A stretch of 64,000 nucleotides of DNA, from contig DASRER010000038.1 of NCBI GenBank assembly GCA_035651995.1, positions 59,616 through 123,615 of the forward strand, written 5' to 3'. Every line of letters starts with the position of its first letter. Within the stretch, counting starts at the first letter, position 1. The translations under genes and the position numbers were made by a program. Under the pieces are notes generated by a model. The model did no database searches. It worked only from the letters and a program-made list of their open reading frames with translations, and had not been told where the DNA came from. Shown piece by piece: positions 42,403-52,018 of this stretch. Source of the DNA: Terriglobales bacterium (GTDB lineage: Bacteria; Acidobacteriota; Terriglobia; Terriglobales; Acidobacteriaceae).

Positions 42403-43893
42403 GGCCTGGCTTTTCTTCCACCGCAGCACCGGCTTCCGCGCCGCCATCACCTCGTCCAGCCGCGAGACGCGCGTCGTATGCGGCGACGTCAGGATGGTGT
42501 CGGGCTCGTGCTCGGCTTCTTCGGCGATGGAGCGCATCGCCTCCACGAACTGGTCCAGCTCTTCCTTCGACTCGCTCTCGGTCGGCTCCACCATCAGCGC
42601 GCCCGGCACGATCAGCGGGAACGACACCGTGTAGGAATGGAATCCGTAGTCGATCAGCCGCTTGGCGATGTCGCCCGTCTTCACGCCGTGCCGCGTCTGA
42701 TTGCGGTCGCTGAACACCACTTCGTGCATCGACGGCGTGCGATACGGCAGGTCATATACGTCTTCCAGTTTCTTGCGCAGATAGTTGGCGTTGAGCACCG
42801 CGTCTTCGGTCGTCTGCCGCAGTCCCTCCGGCCCATTCGCCATGATGTACGCCAGCGCGCGCACGTGCATGCCGAAGTTTCCGTAGAACGCTCGCACCCG
42901 GCCGATCGCCCGCGGACGCTCATAGTCAAAACCCAAAGCGCCGTCCGGTTTCTCGACCACGACCGGCACCGGCAGGAACGGCTCCAGGATGCTCTTGCAA
43001 GCCACCGGGCCCGACCCCGGCCCGCCGCCGCCATGCGGCGTGGAAAACGTCTTGTGCAGGTTCAGGTGCATCACGTCCACGCCGAAGTCTCCGGGACGCG
43101 TCTTGCCCACCAGCGCGTTCATGTTCGCGCCGTCCATGTACAGCAGCCCGCCCTTGGCATGCATCAGGTCGGCAATCTTGTGGATCTCCTGCTCGAACAC
43201 GCCCAGCGTGTTCGGATTTGTCAGCATCAGCGCGGCCACATCTTCATTCATCTGCGCCGCCAGCGCCGCCACGTCCACCATGCCCTGCGCATTTGACTTG
43301 AGATTTTCGACCGCGTAGCCGGCAATCGCCGCCGTCGCGGGATTCGTGCCGTGCGCCGAGTCGGGAATCAGGATCTTCTTTCGCGGATTTCCTTTTGACT
43401 CCAGGTAGGCGCGCGCCAGCAGGATGCCGGTCAGCTCGCCGTGCGCGCCCGCCGCCGGCTGGAGCGTGATCGCGTCCATGCCGGTAATGTCGAGCAGCGC
43501 GTCACTGAGCACCTTCAGCACCCGCATCGCGCCCTGCGAAAGCTGCTCCGGCTGATAAGGATGCGCGCCCGCCAGGCCGTCCATCCGCGCCGCCGTCTCA
43601 TTTACGCGCGCGTTGTACTTCATCGTGCACGACCCCAGCGGATACAGCCCCGTGTCCACGCCGTAGTTCCAGGTCGAAATGCGCGTGAAGTGCCGGATGA
43701 TCTCGATCTCGCTCACTTCCGGCATCACGCCCAGGTCGGCGCGCGCCGCCGCGCCCAGCACCTCCGCCGCGTCGATCTCCGGCACATCCAGCGGAGGCAG
43801 CTTCCACGCCGCTTTTCCCGGCGACGACTTCTCGAAGATCAGCCCTTCGTTCTGCGTGACGTGCGGCCGCGCTTTCTTGATCCGATCAGCCAT
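42373..43893 (-). CDS. gcvPB: Glycine dehydrogenase (decarboxylating), subunit 2 (P-protein)
   Basis: The product has 506 residues. The PLP lysine is in NLHKTFSTPHGGGGPG; LGSCTMKYN and PDSAHGTNPAT are further signatures. With GcvPA it forms the split P-protein of the glycine cleavage system, which decarboxylates glycine and passes the aminomethyl group to lipoyl-GcvH. It is the last gene of the operon gcvT-gcvH-gcvPA-gcvPB. Its last codons (NAQDAEGR) are encoded by the right inverted repeat of the adjacent GxxExxY cassette, so the natural C-terminus seems to have been replaced. Confidence 0.95.
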   Translation of the reverse strand: MADRIKKARPHVTQNEGLIFEKSSPGKAAWKLPPLDVPEIDAAEVLGAAARADLGVMPEVSEIEIIRHFTRISTWNYGVDTGLYPLGSCTMKYNARVNETAARMDGLAGAHPYQPEQLSQGAMRVLKVLSDALLDITGMDAITLQPAAGAHGELTGILLARAYLESKGNPRKKILIPDSAHGTNPATAAIAGYAVENLKSNAQGMVDVAALAAQMNEDVAALMLTNPNTLGVFEQEIHKIADLMHAKGGLLYMDGANMNALVGKTRPGDFGVDVMHLNLHKTFSTPHGGGGPGSGPVACKSILEPFLPVPVVVEKPDGALGFDYERPRAIGRVRAFYGNFGMHVRALAYIMANGPEGLRQTTEDAVLNANYLRKKLEDVYDLPYRTPSMHEVVFSDRNQTRHGVKTGDIAKRLIDYGFHSYTVSFPLIVPGALMVEPTESESKEELDQFVEAMRSIAEEAEHEPDTILTSPHTTRVSRLDEVMAARKPVLRWKKSQAFNAQDAEGR

Positions 43894-43924
43894 TCCGCCT
43901 TCGTGTCCTTTGTGTCCCGCTGTT

Positions 43925-43954
43925 GACTTTGACTTTGACTTTGACTTTGACTTT
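43925..43954. repeat. Five tandem GACTTT hexamers
   Basis: A perfect (GACTTT)5 array lies between gcvPA and gcvPB, about 30 bp upstream of the gcvPB start. Copy number could vary by slippage and change the spacing between the two genes. It does not overlap a coding region. Confidence 0.8.
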
Positions 43955-43961
43955 CGGCGGC

Positions 43962-45326
43962 TCAGCGCCCAACTTCCTGCGGCCTCTCCGCCAGCCGTCG
44001 CGCTTTCCCGGCCGCGCCCGCCGCCCGGTCAATCGCCTCGCGCGCCGTCATCTCCGTGCAGCACCACAGCGCCGCGTTGCCCAGCTCCGGATAGAACTTC
44101 CGCAGCGGAAATCCGCCGATGATCTTCTCGCGCACCAGCCGCTCATTGAGCGCCTTGGGATCTTCATCCGTCACGACAACGAATTCGTTGAACCGAGGCG
44201 CGCCGCCAAACAGCACCTCCGCGCGCTTTCTGAACTCGCCGGCCGCGTAGTGCGCTTTCGCCAGGTTCTGCTTCGCCAGCTCCTTGAGCCCCTCGCGCCC
44301 GTACACCGTCATGAAAATGGTCGCCATCAGCGCCACCAGCGCCTGGTTGGTGCAGATGTTGCTCGTCGCCTTCTCGCGCCGTATGTGCTGTTCGCGTGTT
44401 GAGAGCGTGAGCACGAACCCGCGCCGCCCCTGCTTGTCGCGCGTCTCACCCACCAGCCGCCCCGGCATCTGCCGCACGAATTTCTCTTTGGTCGCGATCA
44501 CGCCCGCATACGGACCGCCAAAACCGAGCGGCACGCCGAACGACTGCGCTTCCATGCTCACAATGTCGGCTTCCGCCGGCGGCTTCACGATCCCCAGCGA
44601 CACCGCTTCGGCGATCGCCACGATCAGCAGCGCGCCGCGGCTGTGCGCCAGCTCAGCCAGCGCCGCCACGTCCTCGATGGTTCCGAAGAAGTTCGGCGAC
44701 TGGATCAGCACGCACGCCGTGTCGTCGGTGATCGCCGCCGCCAGCTTCTTCGCGTCCACGCGACCGTCGGCGCCGAAGCCGGCCTCGCGCCACGGCATGC
44801 CCTGGTGCTTCGCGTACGTGCCCAGCACCTCGCGATACTCCGGATGCACGCTGCGCGCCACCACCGCCGAGCTGCGCCCGGTCACGCGCACCGCCATCAT
44901 CACCGCTTCGGCCGCCGCGGTTGAGCCGTCGTACATGGAAGCGTTCGCCACCTCCATGCCGGTCAGCTCGCAGATCATCGTCTGGAATTCGAAGATCGCC
45001 TGCAGCGTTCCCTGCGCGATCTCCGCCTGGTAGGGCGTATAGGCGGTGAAGAACTCGCCGCGCGACACCAGCGCGTCAATCACCACCGGCCGGTAGTGGT
45101 TGTACGCGCCTGCGCCGAGAAAACTGGCGTAGCCCAGCGCGTTCTCCTGCGAGCGCTGCCGGAACCACTCCACGATCTCCGACTCGGCCATCGAACGCGG
45201 GACCTTGAGGTCGCGCTTCAGCCGATACTCGGCCGGAATCGGCGCAAACAGCTCTTCGATTGTGCCGCAGCCGATCTCGCGCAGCATCTCGGCGCGTTCA
45301 GCAGGACTCTTGGGTAGATAACGCAT
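43962..45326 (-). CDS. gcvPA: Glycine dehydrogenase (decarboxylating), subunit 1 (P-protein)
   Basis: The product has 454 residues from ATG 45326 ([15 protein letters not shown]); a longer frame to 45395 is unlikely. Family signatures include [55 protein letters not shown] and [21 protein letters not shown]. It is the partner of GcvPB in the split P-protein. The short C-terminal tail [14 protein letters not shown] is not conserved in the family as I know it. Confidence 0.95.
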   Translation of the reverse strand: MRYLPKSPAERAEMLREIGCGTIEELFAPIPAEYRLKRDLKVPRSMAESEIVEWFRQRSQENALGYASFLGAGAYNHYRPVVIDALVSRGEFFTAYTPYQAEIAQGTLQAIFEFQTMICELTGMEVANASMYDGSTAAAEAVMMAVRVTGRSSAVVARSVHPEYREVLGTYAKHQGMPWREAGFGADGRVDAKKLAAAITDDTACVLIQSPNFFGTIEDVAALAELAHSRGALLIVAIAEAVSLGIVKPPAEADIVSMEAQSFGVPLGFGGPYAGVIATKEKFVRQMPGRLVGETRDKQGRRGFVLTLSTREQHIRREKATSNICTNQALVALMATIFMTVYGREGLKELAKQNLAKAHYAAGEFRKRAEVLFGGAPRFNEFVVVTDEDPKALNERLVREKIIGGFPLRKFYPELGNAALWCCTEMTAREAIDRAAGAAGKARRLAERPQEVGR

Positions 45327-45409
45327 TCGCCTCAATTCGCAATTGGCACTTAGCGCTTGGCATTTCACCCTCGGGGCCCTTGCCGCGCGGAACAAAGCCC
45401 CCCGCGTGC

Positions 45410-45440
45410 CCCGCTCAAGCCCTCTTTGGGCTTGAGCGGG
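45410..45440. repeat. REP-like hairpin in gcv operon
   Basis: Perfect 13-bp arms (CCCGCTCAAGCCC and its complement) enclose the loop TCTTT between gcvH and gcvPA. It lies inside a longer imperfect inverted region with GGCATTT and CCAAATGC words. It may terminate part of the transcripts or protect the upstream mRNA. Confidence 0.75.
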
Positions 45441-45510
45441 TGAACGGCCGGACCATCACGACCTTCCACGGCCAAATGCTAAGTGCTGAGTGCCCAGTGG
45501 CGGACCACCA

Positions 45511-45897
45511 CTACTTCTCTTCCGCCACAAACTTCTCGTAATCCGCCGCGCTCAGCAACCCGTCGGCCTCTTTCGGATCTTTCAGCGCGACCTTGATCAT
45601 CCACGCGCCGTGCGCATCGGAGTTGATCTTCTCCGGCGACGTGGCCAGCGCCTCGTTCACCGCCGTCACCGTGCCCGACACCGGCGCGTACAGCTCCGAC
45701 ACCGCCTTCACCGACTCCACCGTGCCGAAGCTCTTGCCCGCCGTCACCTCGGCGCCGACCTTCGGCAGCTCGACGAACACAATGTCGCCCAGCGAATGCT
45801 GGGCGTAGTCGGTGATGCCGATCGTGCCCGTGTCGCCGGCCGTCTCGACCCACTCGTGTTCTTTCGTGTACTTGTACTTCGCCGGATACGACGCCAT
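45511..45897 (-). CDS. gcvH: Glycine cleavage system H protein
   Basis: The product has 128 residues, typical for the family. KYTKEHEWVE starts the fold; the lipoylated lysine is in TVESVKAVSELYAPVSG, and PEKINSDAHGAWMIKV is standard. It shuttles the aminomethyl group between the P, T and L proteins in the cytosol. It lies 12 bp after gcvT. Confidence 0.97.
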   Translation of the reverse strand: MASYPAKYKYTKEHEWVETAGDTGTIGITDYAQHSLGDIVFVELPKVGAEVTAGKSFGTVESVKAVSELYAPVSGTVTAVNEALATSPEKINSDAHGAWMIKVALKDPKEADGLLSAADYEKFVAEEK

Positions 45898-45909
45898 CTG
45901 CGTCCTCGC

Positions 45910-47064
45910 TTATGCCTTCTTTGGCTTTTTGTAAAACGGCGTGGGAACAACCTTGGCGCAGACCGCAATGCCGCGAATCTCGACCTTAACGTCCGATCCG
46001 ATCTCGGAAAGCTGCGGCGGCACATAGGCCAGGGCAATGTTTTTCTTTAAATAAGGGGAATGTGAACCGCTCGTAACATGACCAACGCGATTCCCTGAAG
46101 AATCGAGCACCGGATACCCGTCCCGCGCGATCCCCCGCTCGGTCATCTCCAGCCCCACCAGCTTCCGCTTCAGTCCCGGTTCGCGCGCCTTGACCAGTGA
46201 ATCTTTCCCGATGAACTCCGCCTTCTCCAGCTTGCAGAAGCGGTCCAGCCCCGCTTCCCACACGTTGATCTCCTCGGAAATCTCGTGTCCGTAGAGCGGC
46301 AGCCGCGCTTCCAGGCGCAGCGTGTTGCGCGCGCCCAGCCCGCACGGCAGGATGCCGAACTCGCGCCCCGCCTCCAGCGCTTTCTTCCATACCATCGCGC
46401 TCGTTTCGGGATCGGACGGGATGTAGATCTCGAATCCGTCTTCGCCCGTGTAGCCGGTGCGCGCAATCATCACCTCCGCGATCCCGCACACCGTGCCGAA
46501 CGTGAACGTGTACGGCTTCAGTGACGCCAGCGGCGCGTCCGTCAGCTTTTGCAGCGTCGCTTCCGCCTTCGGCCCCTGGATGGCGAGCTGCGTGTACTTG
46601 TCGCCCTCGTCGGTTACGCGCGCGTCGAAGCCGCGCACCGCCTCGCGCGCCCAGTGGAAGTCCTTCTCGCGCGTGCCGGCGTTGATCACGATCAGGTAAT
46701 CGTTGTCGCGCACCTTGTGCACGATCACGTCGTCCACGAACGTGCCCTGCGGATACAGCATCGCCGAGTATTGCGCCTTGCCGTCCACCAGCAGCCCCGC
46801 GTCATTCATCGTGGCGTGCTGCACCGCCCCGAGCGCCTGCGGCCCTGCAATCCGCAAATCGCCCATGTGCGAGACGTCGAACAGTCCCACACCCGTGCGC
46901 ACCGCCATGTGCTCGTTGATCAGCCCCGCCGGACGGCCTTCAAACGCCGGATACTCGACCGGCATGTCCCATCCGCCGAAGTCCACCATCTTGGCGCCCA
47001 TCGCGCGATGCAACGCGTTCAGCGCGGTCTTGCGCAGGGCGGATTGCGTGGCTTCGACAGACAT
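45910..47064 (-). CDS. gcvT: Aminomethyltransferase (glycine cleavage T protein)
   Basis: The product has 384 residues. Signatures are MVDFGGWDMPVEY, VGLFDVSHMGDLRIAG, YTGEDGFEIYIP and LGARNTLRLEA. It transfers the methylene group to tetrahydrofolate and releases ammonia. First gene of gcvT-gcvH-gcvPA-gcvPB. I looked for a glycine riboswitch in the 190 bp upstream and do not see one; instead there is an imperfect palindrome of GGCATTTGGC/GCCAAATGC words. Confidence 0.96.
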   Translation of the reverse strand: MSVEATQSALRKTALNALHRAMGAKMVDFGGWDMPVEYPAFEGRPAGLINEHMAVRTGVGLFDVSHMGDLRIAGPQALGAVQHATMNDAGLLVDGKAQYSAMLYPQGTFVDDVIVHKVRDNDYLIVINAGTREKDFHWAREAVRGFDARVTDEGDKYTQLAIQGPKAEATLQKLTDAPLASLKPYTFTFGTVCGIAEVMIARTGYTGEDGFEIYIPSDPETSAMVWKKALEAGREFGILPCGLGARNTLRLEARLPLYGHEISEEINVWEAGLDRFCKLEKAEFIGKDSLVKAREPGLKRKLVGLEMTERGIARDGYPVLDSSGNRVGHVTSGSHSPYLKKNIALAYVPPQLSEIGSDVKVEIRGIAVCAKVVPTPFYKKPKKA

Positions 47065-47252
47065 GAACAGAAAAACAAGAAGGACCTGTTACGGTATCAC
47101 GCGCTTTTTTCAGCGGTCAAACGCGGAAAAACCGCAGTTAGCACTTGGCATTTGGCATTTGGCCCTTCAGCACGGACCTCGACGGCCAAATGCTAATTGC
47201 TAAGTGCTAAAGGCCGTTTCCCTCGAAACTCGAACCTGCTAGAGTTCCGCGC

Positions 47253-47420
47253 ATGGCCGACCCGTTCATCTGCCTGCAGTGCGACGAGACCGAAGACAAG
47301 TGCAAATGCGACAAGTACTGCTGCCTCTGCCAGGGCGAGCACCAGGTCCGCCTCGTCCAGGACGGCAACTACTATTGCCTCGAATGCCGCGAGGCCTGCG
47401 ACTTCCAGGCCCAGGTCTGA
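47253..47420 (+). CDS. Small Cys-rich protein, 55 residues, probably metal-binding
   Basis: This short frame reads MADPFICLQCDETEDKCKC, then DKYCCLCQGEHQVRLVQDG, then NYYCLECREACDFQAQV. It has ten cysteines, eight of them in CxxC- or CxC-like pairs (CLQC, CKC, CCLC, CLEC), which suggests a zinc ribbon or an iron-binding knuckle. The upstream words GAAACTCGAACC hold no ribosome binding site, but codon use and composition look coding. It sits between divergent gcvT and the convergent mutase gene. The family is unknown to me. Confidence 0.65.
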   Translation: MADPFICLQCDETEDKCKCDKYCCLCQGEHQVRLVQDGNYYCLECREACDFQAQV

Positions 47421-47508
47421 CAATCAGTTTCGAGTTTCCCGTTTCACGTTCCCGCGCGATTTTGAAACTCGAAACCTGCAACTCGGAAACTTCGCCCCGG
47501 CTGCTCAA

Positions 47509-49122
47509 TCAGACGACCACCGTCTCCTGATACTCCCCAAACACCTTCCTCAGCGCATCGCTGATCTCGCCGACCGTGGCATACGCTTCCACCGCCGCAA
47601 TGATGCGCGGCATCAGGTTCTCGCCCGACCTCGCCGCGTCTTCCACGCCCGCCAGCGCCGCCGACCACGCCTTGGCATCCCGGCGCGCGCGCAGCGCCCG
47701 CACGCGCTCAACCTGCCGCCGCTCCAGGTCTTCGTCAATGCGCTGGATCGGGATCGCCTTCTCGTCCTCCAGCGTAAATCGGTTCACGCCGACCACCACC
47801 TGCTCCAGCCGGTCGATCTTCTGCTGATACTCGTAGGCGGCGTTCTGGATCTCGGCCTGCACATACCCGCGCTCGATCGCCTTCAGCATCCCGCCCATCG
47901 CCTCGATCTTGTCCAGGTACTCCTGCGCTCCGCGCTCCACCTCGCCGGTCAGCGACTCGACGTAGTACGACCCCGCCAGCGGGTCCACCGTGTTCGGTGC
48001 GCCCGACTCATACGCCACGATCTGCTGCGTGCGCAGCGCCACCCGCGCCGCCTGCTCGGTCGGCAGCGACAGCGCCTCGTCGTAGCTGTTGGTGTGCAGC
48101 GACTGCGTGCCGCCCAGCACCGCCGCCATCGCCTGCAGCGCCGTCCGGACAATGTTGTTCTCCGGCTGCTGCGCCGTCAGCGTCGAGCCCGCCGTCTGCG
48201 TGTGGAAGCGCAGCATCCACGACCGCGGACTCTTCGCCCGGAACCGCTCGCGCATGATGCGCGCCCACAGCCGGCGCGCCGCGCGGAACTTGGCCACTTC
48301 TTCGAAAAAATTGTTGTGGCAGTTGAAGAAAAAGCTCAGACGCGGCGCGAACGCATCCACGTCGAGCCCCGCCTCCATCGCCGCCTGCACATACGTCATG
48401 CCGTTGGCCAGCGTGAACGCCACTTCCTGCACGGCGGTCGACCCTGCCTCGCGCATGTGGTAGCCGGAAATCGAGATCGTGTTCCACTCCGGCGCCTCGC
48501 GGTTCGCGTACGCGAAAATGTCGGTCACGATCCGCATCGCCTGCCGCGGCGGATAGATATAGGTCCCGCGCGCGATGTACTCCTTCAGGATGTCGTTCTG
48601 CACCGTGCCCGACAGCTTGCGGACATTCGCGCCCGCCCGCTTCGCCACCGCCACGTACAGCGCCAGCAGGATCGCCGCCGTCGCGTTGATCGTCATCGAG
48701 GTGGAGATCTTCTCCAGGTCGATGCCGTCGAACAGCCTCTGCATGTCTTCGATGGAGTCAATCGCCACGCCCACCTTGCCCACTTCTCCCGCCGCCATCG
48801 CGTGGTCCGAGTCCATGCCGATCTGCGTCGGCAGATCGAAGGCCACGCTCAGGCCCATGGTGCCGTGCCCCAGCAGGTACTTGTACCGCTTGTTCGACTC
48901 CTCGGCGTCGCCCATGCCGGCGTACTGCCGCATGGTCCACAGCCGCCCGCGATACATCGTCGCCTGAATGCCGCGCGTGAACGGATACTCTCCCGGATAC
49001 CCAACATCGCGCTCGTAGTCCCATTCCGCCAGATCAGCAGGCGTATATAGAGGACGCGTCGCCTCGCCCGCCCCGGCCTCCGGCGCCGCCATCGCTTCCG
49101 CGTTCCTGGTTTTCTCAGCCAT
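47509..49122 (-). CDS. Methylmalonyl-CoA mutase-type large subunit (no B12 domain)
   Basis: The product has 537 residues from ATG 49122 ([11 protein letters not shown]). The TIM-barrel signatures are [59 protein letters not shown] and [23 protein letters not shown]. The cobalamin-binding domain (DxHxxG) is absent, so a separate small subunit must supply it, as in two-subunit methylmalonyl-CoA or isobutyryl-CoA mutases. The choice of substrate is not decided by what I can see. It links odd-chain fatty acid or branched amino acid breakdown with the TCA cycle, fitting the beta-oxidation operon nearby. Confidence 0.92.
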   Translation of the reverse strand: MAEKTRNAEAMAAPEAGAGEATRPLYTPADLAEWDYERDVGYPGEYPFTRGIQATMYRGRLWTMRQYAGMGDAEESNKRYKYLLGHGTMGLSVAFDLPTQIGMDSDHAMAAGEVGKVGVAIDSIEDMQRLFDGIDLEKISTSMTINATAAILLALYVAVAKRAGANVRKLSGTVQNDILKEYIARGTYIYPPRQAMRIVTDIFAYANREAPEWNTISISGYHMREAGSTAVQEVAFTLANGMTYVQAAMEAGLDVDAFAPRLSFFFNCHNNFFEEVAKFRAARRLWARIMRERFRAKSPRSWMLRFHTQTAGSTLTAQQPENNIVRTALQAMAAVLGGTQSLHTNSYDEALSLPTEQAARVALRTQQIVAYESGAPNTVDPLAGSYYVESLTGEVERGAQEYLDKIEAMGGMLKAIERGYVQAEIQNAAYEYQQKIDRLEQVVVGVNRFTLEDEKAIPIQRIDEDLERRQVERVRALRARRDAKAWSAALAGVEDAARSGENLMPRIIAAVEAYATVGEISDALRKVFGEYQETVVV

Positions 49123-49255
49123 GAAGAATCGGCGCCCGGCTCTCAGCGCCTGGCGCTTGGCGTTTGGCGCGTGGCGTTTGGCCCATGCACCGATCCCGTT
49201 GACGGCCAAATGCTGCTTGCCAGGCGCTCATTGCGTTGTTGCGAACGACCAACGA

Positions 49256-49609
49256 CTAACGACGCGTCTTCCTCGACCTCCAGAACGAACTCACCGCAAA
49301 CCAGCCGAACATCCCCGTGAAGCCCAGCGCCAGCAGCGCGCGTCCCGGCCCCATGCGGCCCGCCGTCCACGCCTGGTACTCGCGCCAGGCGGCGAAGCCG
49401 CCGACCACGGCGAACACCGCGAACACGAACCCGGTCACCTCCAGCCAGAGGACCTGCAGCGCGCGGCTCACCGCCACGAGCGTGGCCTGCGCGCCTGAGG
49501 CAAGCGCCGCCACGATTCGCCCCTGGCGCGTCCTTCCCGCCACCCGCGCCAGGGCTGCCGCTCGCATGCCCCATTTTGCCGCGTTCGAGGCCTCGGAGGG
49601 TTCGGTCAC
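49256..49609 (-). CDS. Small membrane protein of unknown function
   Basis: The product has about 117 residues from a GTG at 49609 (start uncertain; the frame is open further upstream into non-coding-looking sequence). Two transmembrane helices are likely (VLWLEVTGFVFAVFAVVGGFAAW and ALLALGFTGMFGWFAVSSFW), and the C-terminus is basic (RSRKTRR). It lies 133 bp upstream of the mutase gene on the same strand. No family recognised. Confidence 0.55.
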   Translation of the reverse strand: MTEPSEASNAAKWGMRAAALARVAGRTRQGRIVAALASGAQATLVAVSRALQVLWLEVTGFVFAVFAVVGGFAAWREYQAWTAGRMGPGRALLALGFTGMFGWFAVSSFWRSRKTRR

Positions 49610-49768
49610 GTGCTGATTGTAAACCCCGCTTTCCGCTCCTTCCCGCGAAACTCGTCGCCGCGCAACCGCATCCAATTGGTATAGCGAAGCAGCGTTCGGC
49701 CTTATAGAATGACGGAATTCCAGGGTCGAATCTGGGCCGTGCCTGTCCGGCAGTAGGGGGAGCACACC

Positions 49769-50050
49769 GTGAACCAGCAGCTGAAGCAGCTCATGAAGGA
49801 ACTGGGAGAGGCCATCAACGAGTCGCTCTCTGAATCGGAACAGATTGCCGAAGTCATCTCCAGGATCAAGGCCGGCGGATACGACGTCTTCCTCGTCCTT
49901 GAAGCCACCATCGGCTTCAACAAGCGCGACGAGCAGCAGGCGCCCGCGGCCGTGGCCAGCGCCACCCGCGGCGGCAATCCCGAGTTCAAGGTCAACGCCC
50001 AGGACCTGAAATTCCTCAAGTCGCTGCGCATCAAGCTCGACGGCGAATAA
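49769..50050 (+). CDS. Small protein of unknown function
   Basis: The product has 93 residues from GTG 49769 with GGGGGAG 9 nt upstream. It begins with a charged helix (QQLKQLMKELGEAINESLSESEQIAEVISRIKAGGYDVFLVLEATIGF), followed by a short variable middle and FKVNAQDLKFLKSLRIKLDGE. It is soluble. A clear terminator follows. I do not recognise a family. Confidence 0.75.
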   Translation: MNQQLKQLMKELGEAINESLSESEQIAEVISRIKAGGYDVFLVLEATIGFNKRDEQQAPAAVASATRGGNPEFKVNAQDLKFLKSLRIKLDGE

Positions 50051-50075
50051 CCGCGCCGCAACCCAACTATCGTGA

Positions 50076-50101
50076 GGAGCAGCCGCGAGCTGCTCCTTTT
50101 T
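50076..50101 (+). terminator. Rho-independent terminator
   Basis: GGAGCAGC-cgcga-GCTGCTCC followed by TTTTT: an 8-bp stem with a T-run, 25 bp after the stop at 50050. Confidence 0.85.
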
Positions 50102-50226
50102 CAGTTCAGTCCAACGGCGCGTCGGCAGGTTTTTGCGACCATCATCACTCTGCTGCATCTAAGCCAGGCATTCCAACAGCCGGCCTTCTACAATCAACTG
50201 TTTCCCCAGACCCCCAGAGAGCGAGA

Positions 50227-51897
50227 ATGGCGAAACCGATTCTGTTAAGCGTTGATGACGATTCAGACGTGCTGCGCGCCATCGAGCGCGATCTCCGCTC
50301 GCAATACGGCCGCGACTACCGCGTCATCAGCAGCGACTCCCCGGAAAGCGCGCTCAACCTGCTGCGCCAGCTCAAACTCCGCAACGACCGCGTGGCCCTC
50401 CTGCTCGCCGACCAGCGCATGCCCATGATGGACGGCGTCGGCTTCCTCCAGCAGGCGCGCCAGATTTATCCCGAGGCCAAGCGCGCCCTGCTCACCGCCT
50501 ACGCCGACACCACCGCGGCCATCAGCGCCATCAACGAAGCCAACATCAACTACTTTTTCATGAAGCCGTGGGACCCGCCGGCGCTGCACCTGTATCCGCA
50601 GCTCGACGACATGCTCGATGACTGGAAGGCCTCCTCTCCGCCGAGCTTTGAGGGCATCCGCGTGCTCGGCACCCGCTGGTCGCCGCGATGTTATGAGCTG
50701 CGCGAGTTTCTCGCCCGCAACCGCGTTCCCTACCAGTGGATCGACGTTGAGACCTCCGCCAACGATCCGGAAACACGCCAGCTCCTCAACTCCCTCGGTC
50801 CGGAGGCGTCCGAGCTCCCGGTCGTGCTCTTTCCTGACGGCACCAGGCTGCTCGAAACGCTTCCCGCCGCCATTGCCGAGAAAGTCGGCCTGCGCACCCG
50901 CGCGCAAACCAGCTTCTACGACCTGGCCATCGTTGGCGGCGGACCCGCCGGCCTTGCGGCCGCCGTTTACGGCGCCTCCGAGGGCCTCAAAACGGTGATG
51001 ATCGAGCGCGAAGCGCCCGGCGGACAGGCCGGCATGAGCGCGCGCATCGAAAACTATCTCGGCTTCCCCGTCGGACTCAGCGGCGCCGACCTGGCGCGCC
51101 GCGCCGTCGTCCAGGCCGAGCGCTTCGGCGTCGAAATCCTCTCCCCCCAGGAAGCGGTCGGCGTGCGCGTCGAAGACCCCTATCGCTTCATCAGGCTCGC
51201 CGACGGCAGCGAGATCTCCTGCCACGCGCTCATGATCGCCGCCGGCGTCCAGTGGCGCCGCCTCGACGCGCCCGGCGTCGATCGCCTGCAGGGCGCGGGC
51301 GTGTACTACGGCGGCGGCGCCACCGAAGCCATCTCCTGCAAGGACGAAATCGTCTACGTCATCGGCGGCGCCAACTCCGCCGGACAGGCCGCGCTCAACT
51401 TCGCCAAGTACGCCGAGCGCGTCGTCATGCTGGTGCGCGGCCCCTCGCTGGCCGCCACCATGTCGCAGTACCTGATCGACCAGGTGAAGAGCGAGCCCAA
51501 AATCCAGCTCTGGACCCATGCCAGCGTCCAGCAGGTCCACGGCGAGACGCGCCTGGAAGAAATTTCGGTGCTCTGCTCCGACAGCAACAAGGTCGAGCGC
51601 GTGCCCGCCAACGCCATGTTCATCTTCATCGGCGCTCTGCCGCGCACCGATTGGCTTCAAGGCGTCGTGGAAAGAGACGACCGCGGCTTCATCCTCACCG
51701 GGCCCGATCTGCTTCGCTCCGGCGACCGCCCCAAGGGCTGGACGCTCGACCGCGATCCCTATCTGCTCGAGACCAACGTTCCCGGCATGTTCGCCGTCGG
51801 CGACGTGCGCCACGGCTCGGTCAAGCGCGTGGCCTCAGGCGTAGGCGAAGGCTCGGTTGCCGTGCAATTCATCCATCAGTACCTGAGCAAGGTGTGA
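50227..51897 (+). CDS. Response regulator - glutaredoxin-like - thioredoxin-reductase-like fusion
   Basis: The product has 556 residues. Residues 1-125 are a receiver domain (LSVDDDSDVLRA; acceptor Asp in LLADQRMPMMDG; LLTAYAD; MKPW). Residues about 145-225 resemble a glutaredoxin/thioredoxin fold (RVLGTRWSPRCYELREFLARNRVPYQWIDV), with SPRC where CxxC would be. Residues about 235-556 are an FAD/NAD(P) pyridine nucleotide-disulfide oxidoreductase (DLAIVGGGPAGLAAAVYGASEG; VYVIGGANSAGQAALNFAKYA; NVPGMFAVGDVRHGSVKRVASGVGEGSVAV). The CxxC of thioredoxin reductase is missing (GGGATEAISCKDE). So signalling and flavin redox chemistry are joined in one chain. The cNMP-binding histidine kinase follows 121 bp downstream and is the likely partner. 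Confidence 0.93.
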   Translation: MAKPILLSVDDDSDVLRAIERDLRSQYGRDYRVISSDSPESALNLLRQLKLRNDRVALLLADQRMPMMDGVGFLQQARQIYPEAKRALLTAYADTTAAISAINEANINYFFMKPWDPPALHLYPQLDDMLDDWKASSPPSFEGIRVLGTRWSPRCYELREFLARNRVPYQWIDVETSANDPETRQLLNSLGPEASELPVVLFPDGTRLLETLPAAIAEKVGLRTRAQTSFYDLAIVGGGPAGLAAAVYGASEGLKTVMIEREAPGGQAGMSARIENYLGFPVGLSGADLARRAVVQAERFGVEILSPQEAVGVRVEDPYRFIRLADGSEISCHALMIAAGVQWRRLDAPGVDRLQGAGVYYGGGATEAISCKDEIVYVIGGANSAGQAALNFAKYAERVVMLVRGPSLAATMSQYLIDQVKSEPKIQLWTHASVQQVHGETRLEEISVLCSDSNKVERVPANAMFIFIGALPRTDWLQGVVERDDRGFILTGPDLLRSGDRPKGWTLDRDPYLLETNVPGMFAVGDVRHGSVKRVASGVGEGSVAVQFIHQYLSKV

Positions 51898-52018
51898 ATG
51901 GAGCAGTTCGAGCATCCAGTTTCCAGTTTCGAGTGGCCGGACTTGATTGGAACATCCCCTCAGGGTCGGGCCTGGTGAAACTGAAACTCGAAACTTGAAA
52001 CTCGAAACTTGAGTGAAC

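Noticed and set aside
43923..43960. GACTTT array as a CRISPR-like structure
   Set aside because: Units are 6 bp with no spacers; it is a simple tandem repeat.
47065..47252. Glycine riboswitch upstream of gcvT
   Set aside because: No tandem aptamer-like conserved cores or helices seen; only a word palindrome is present.
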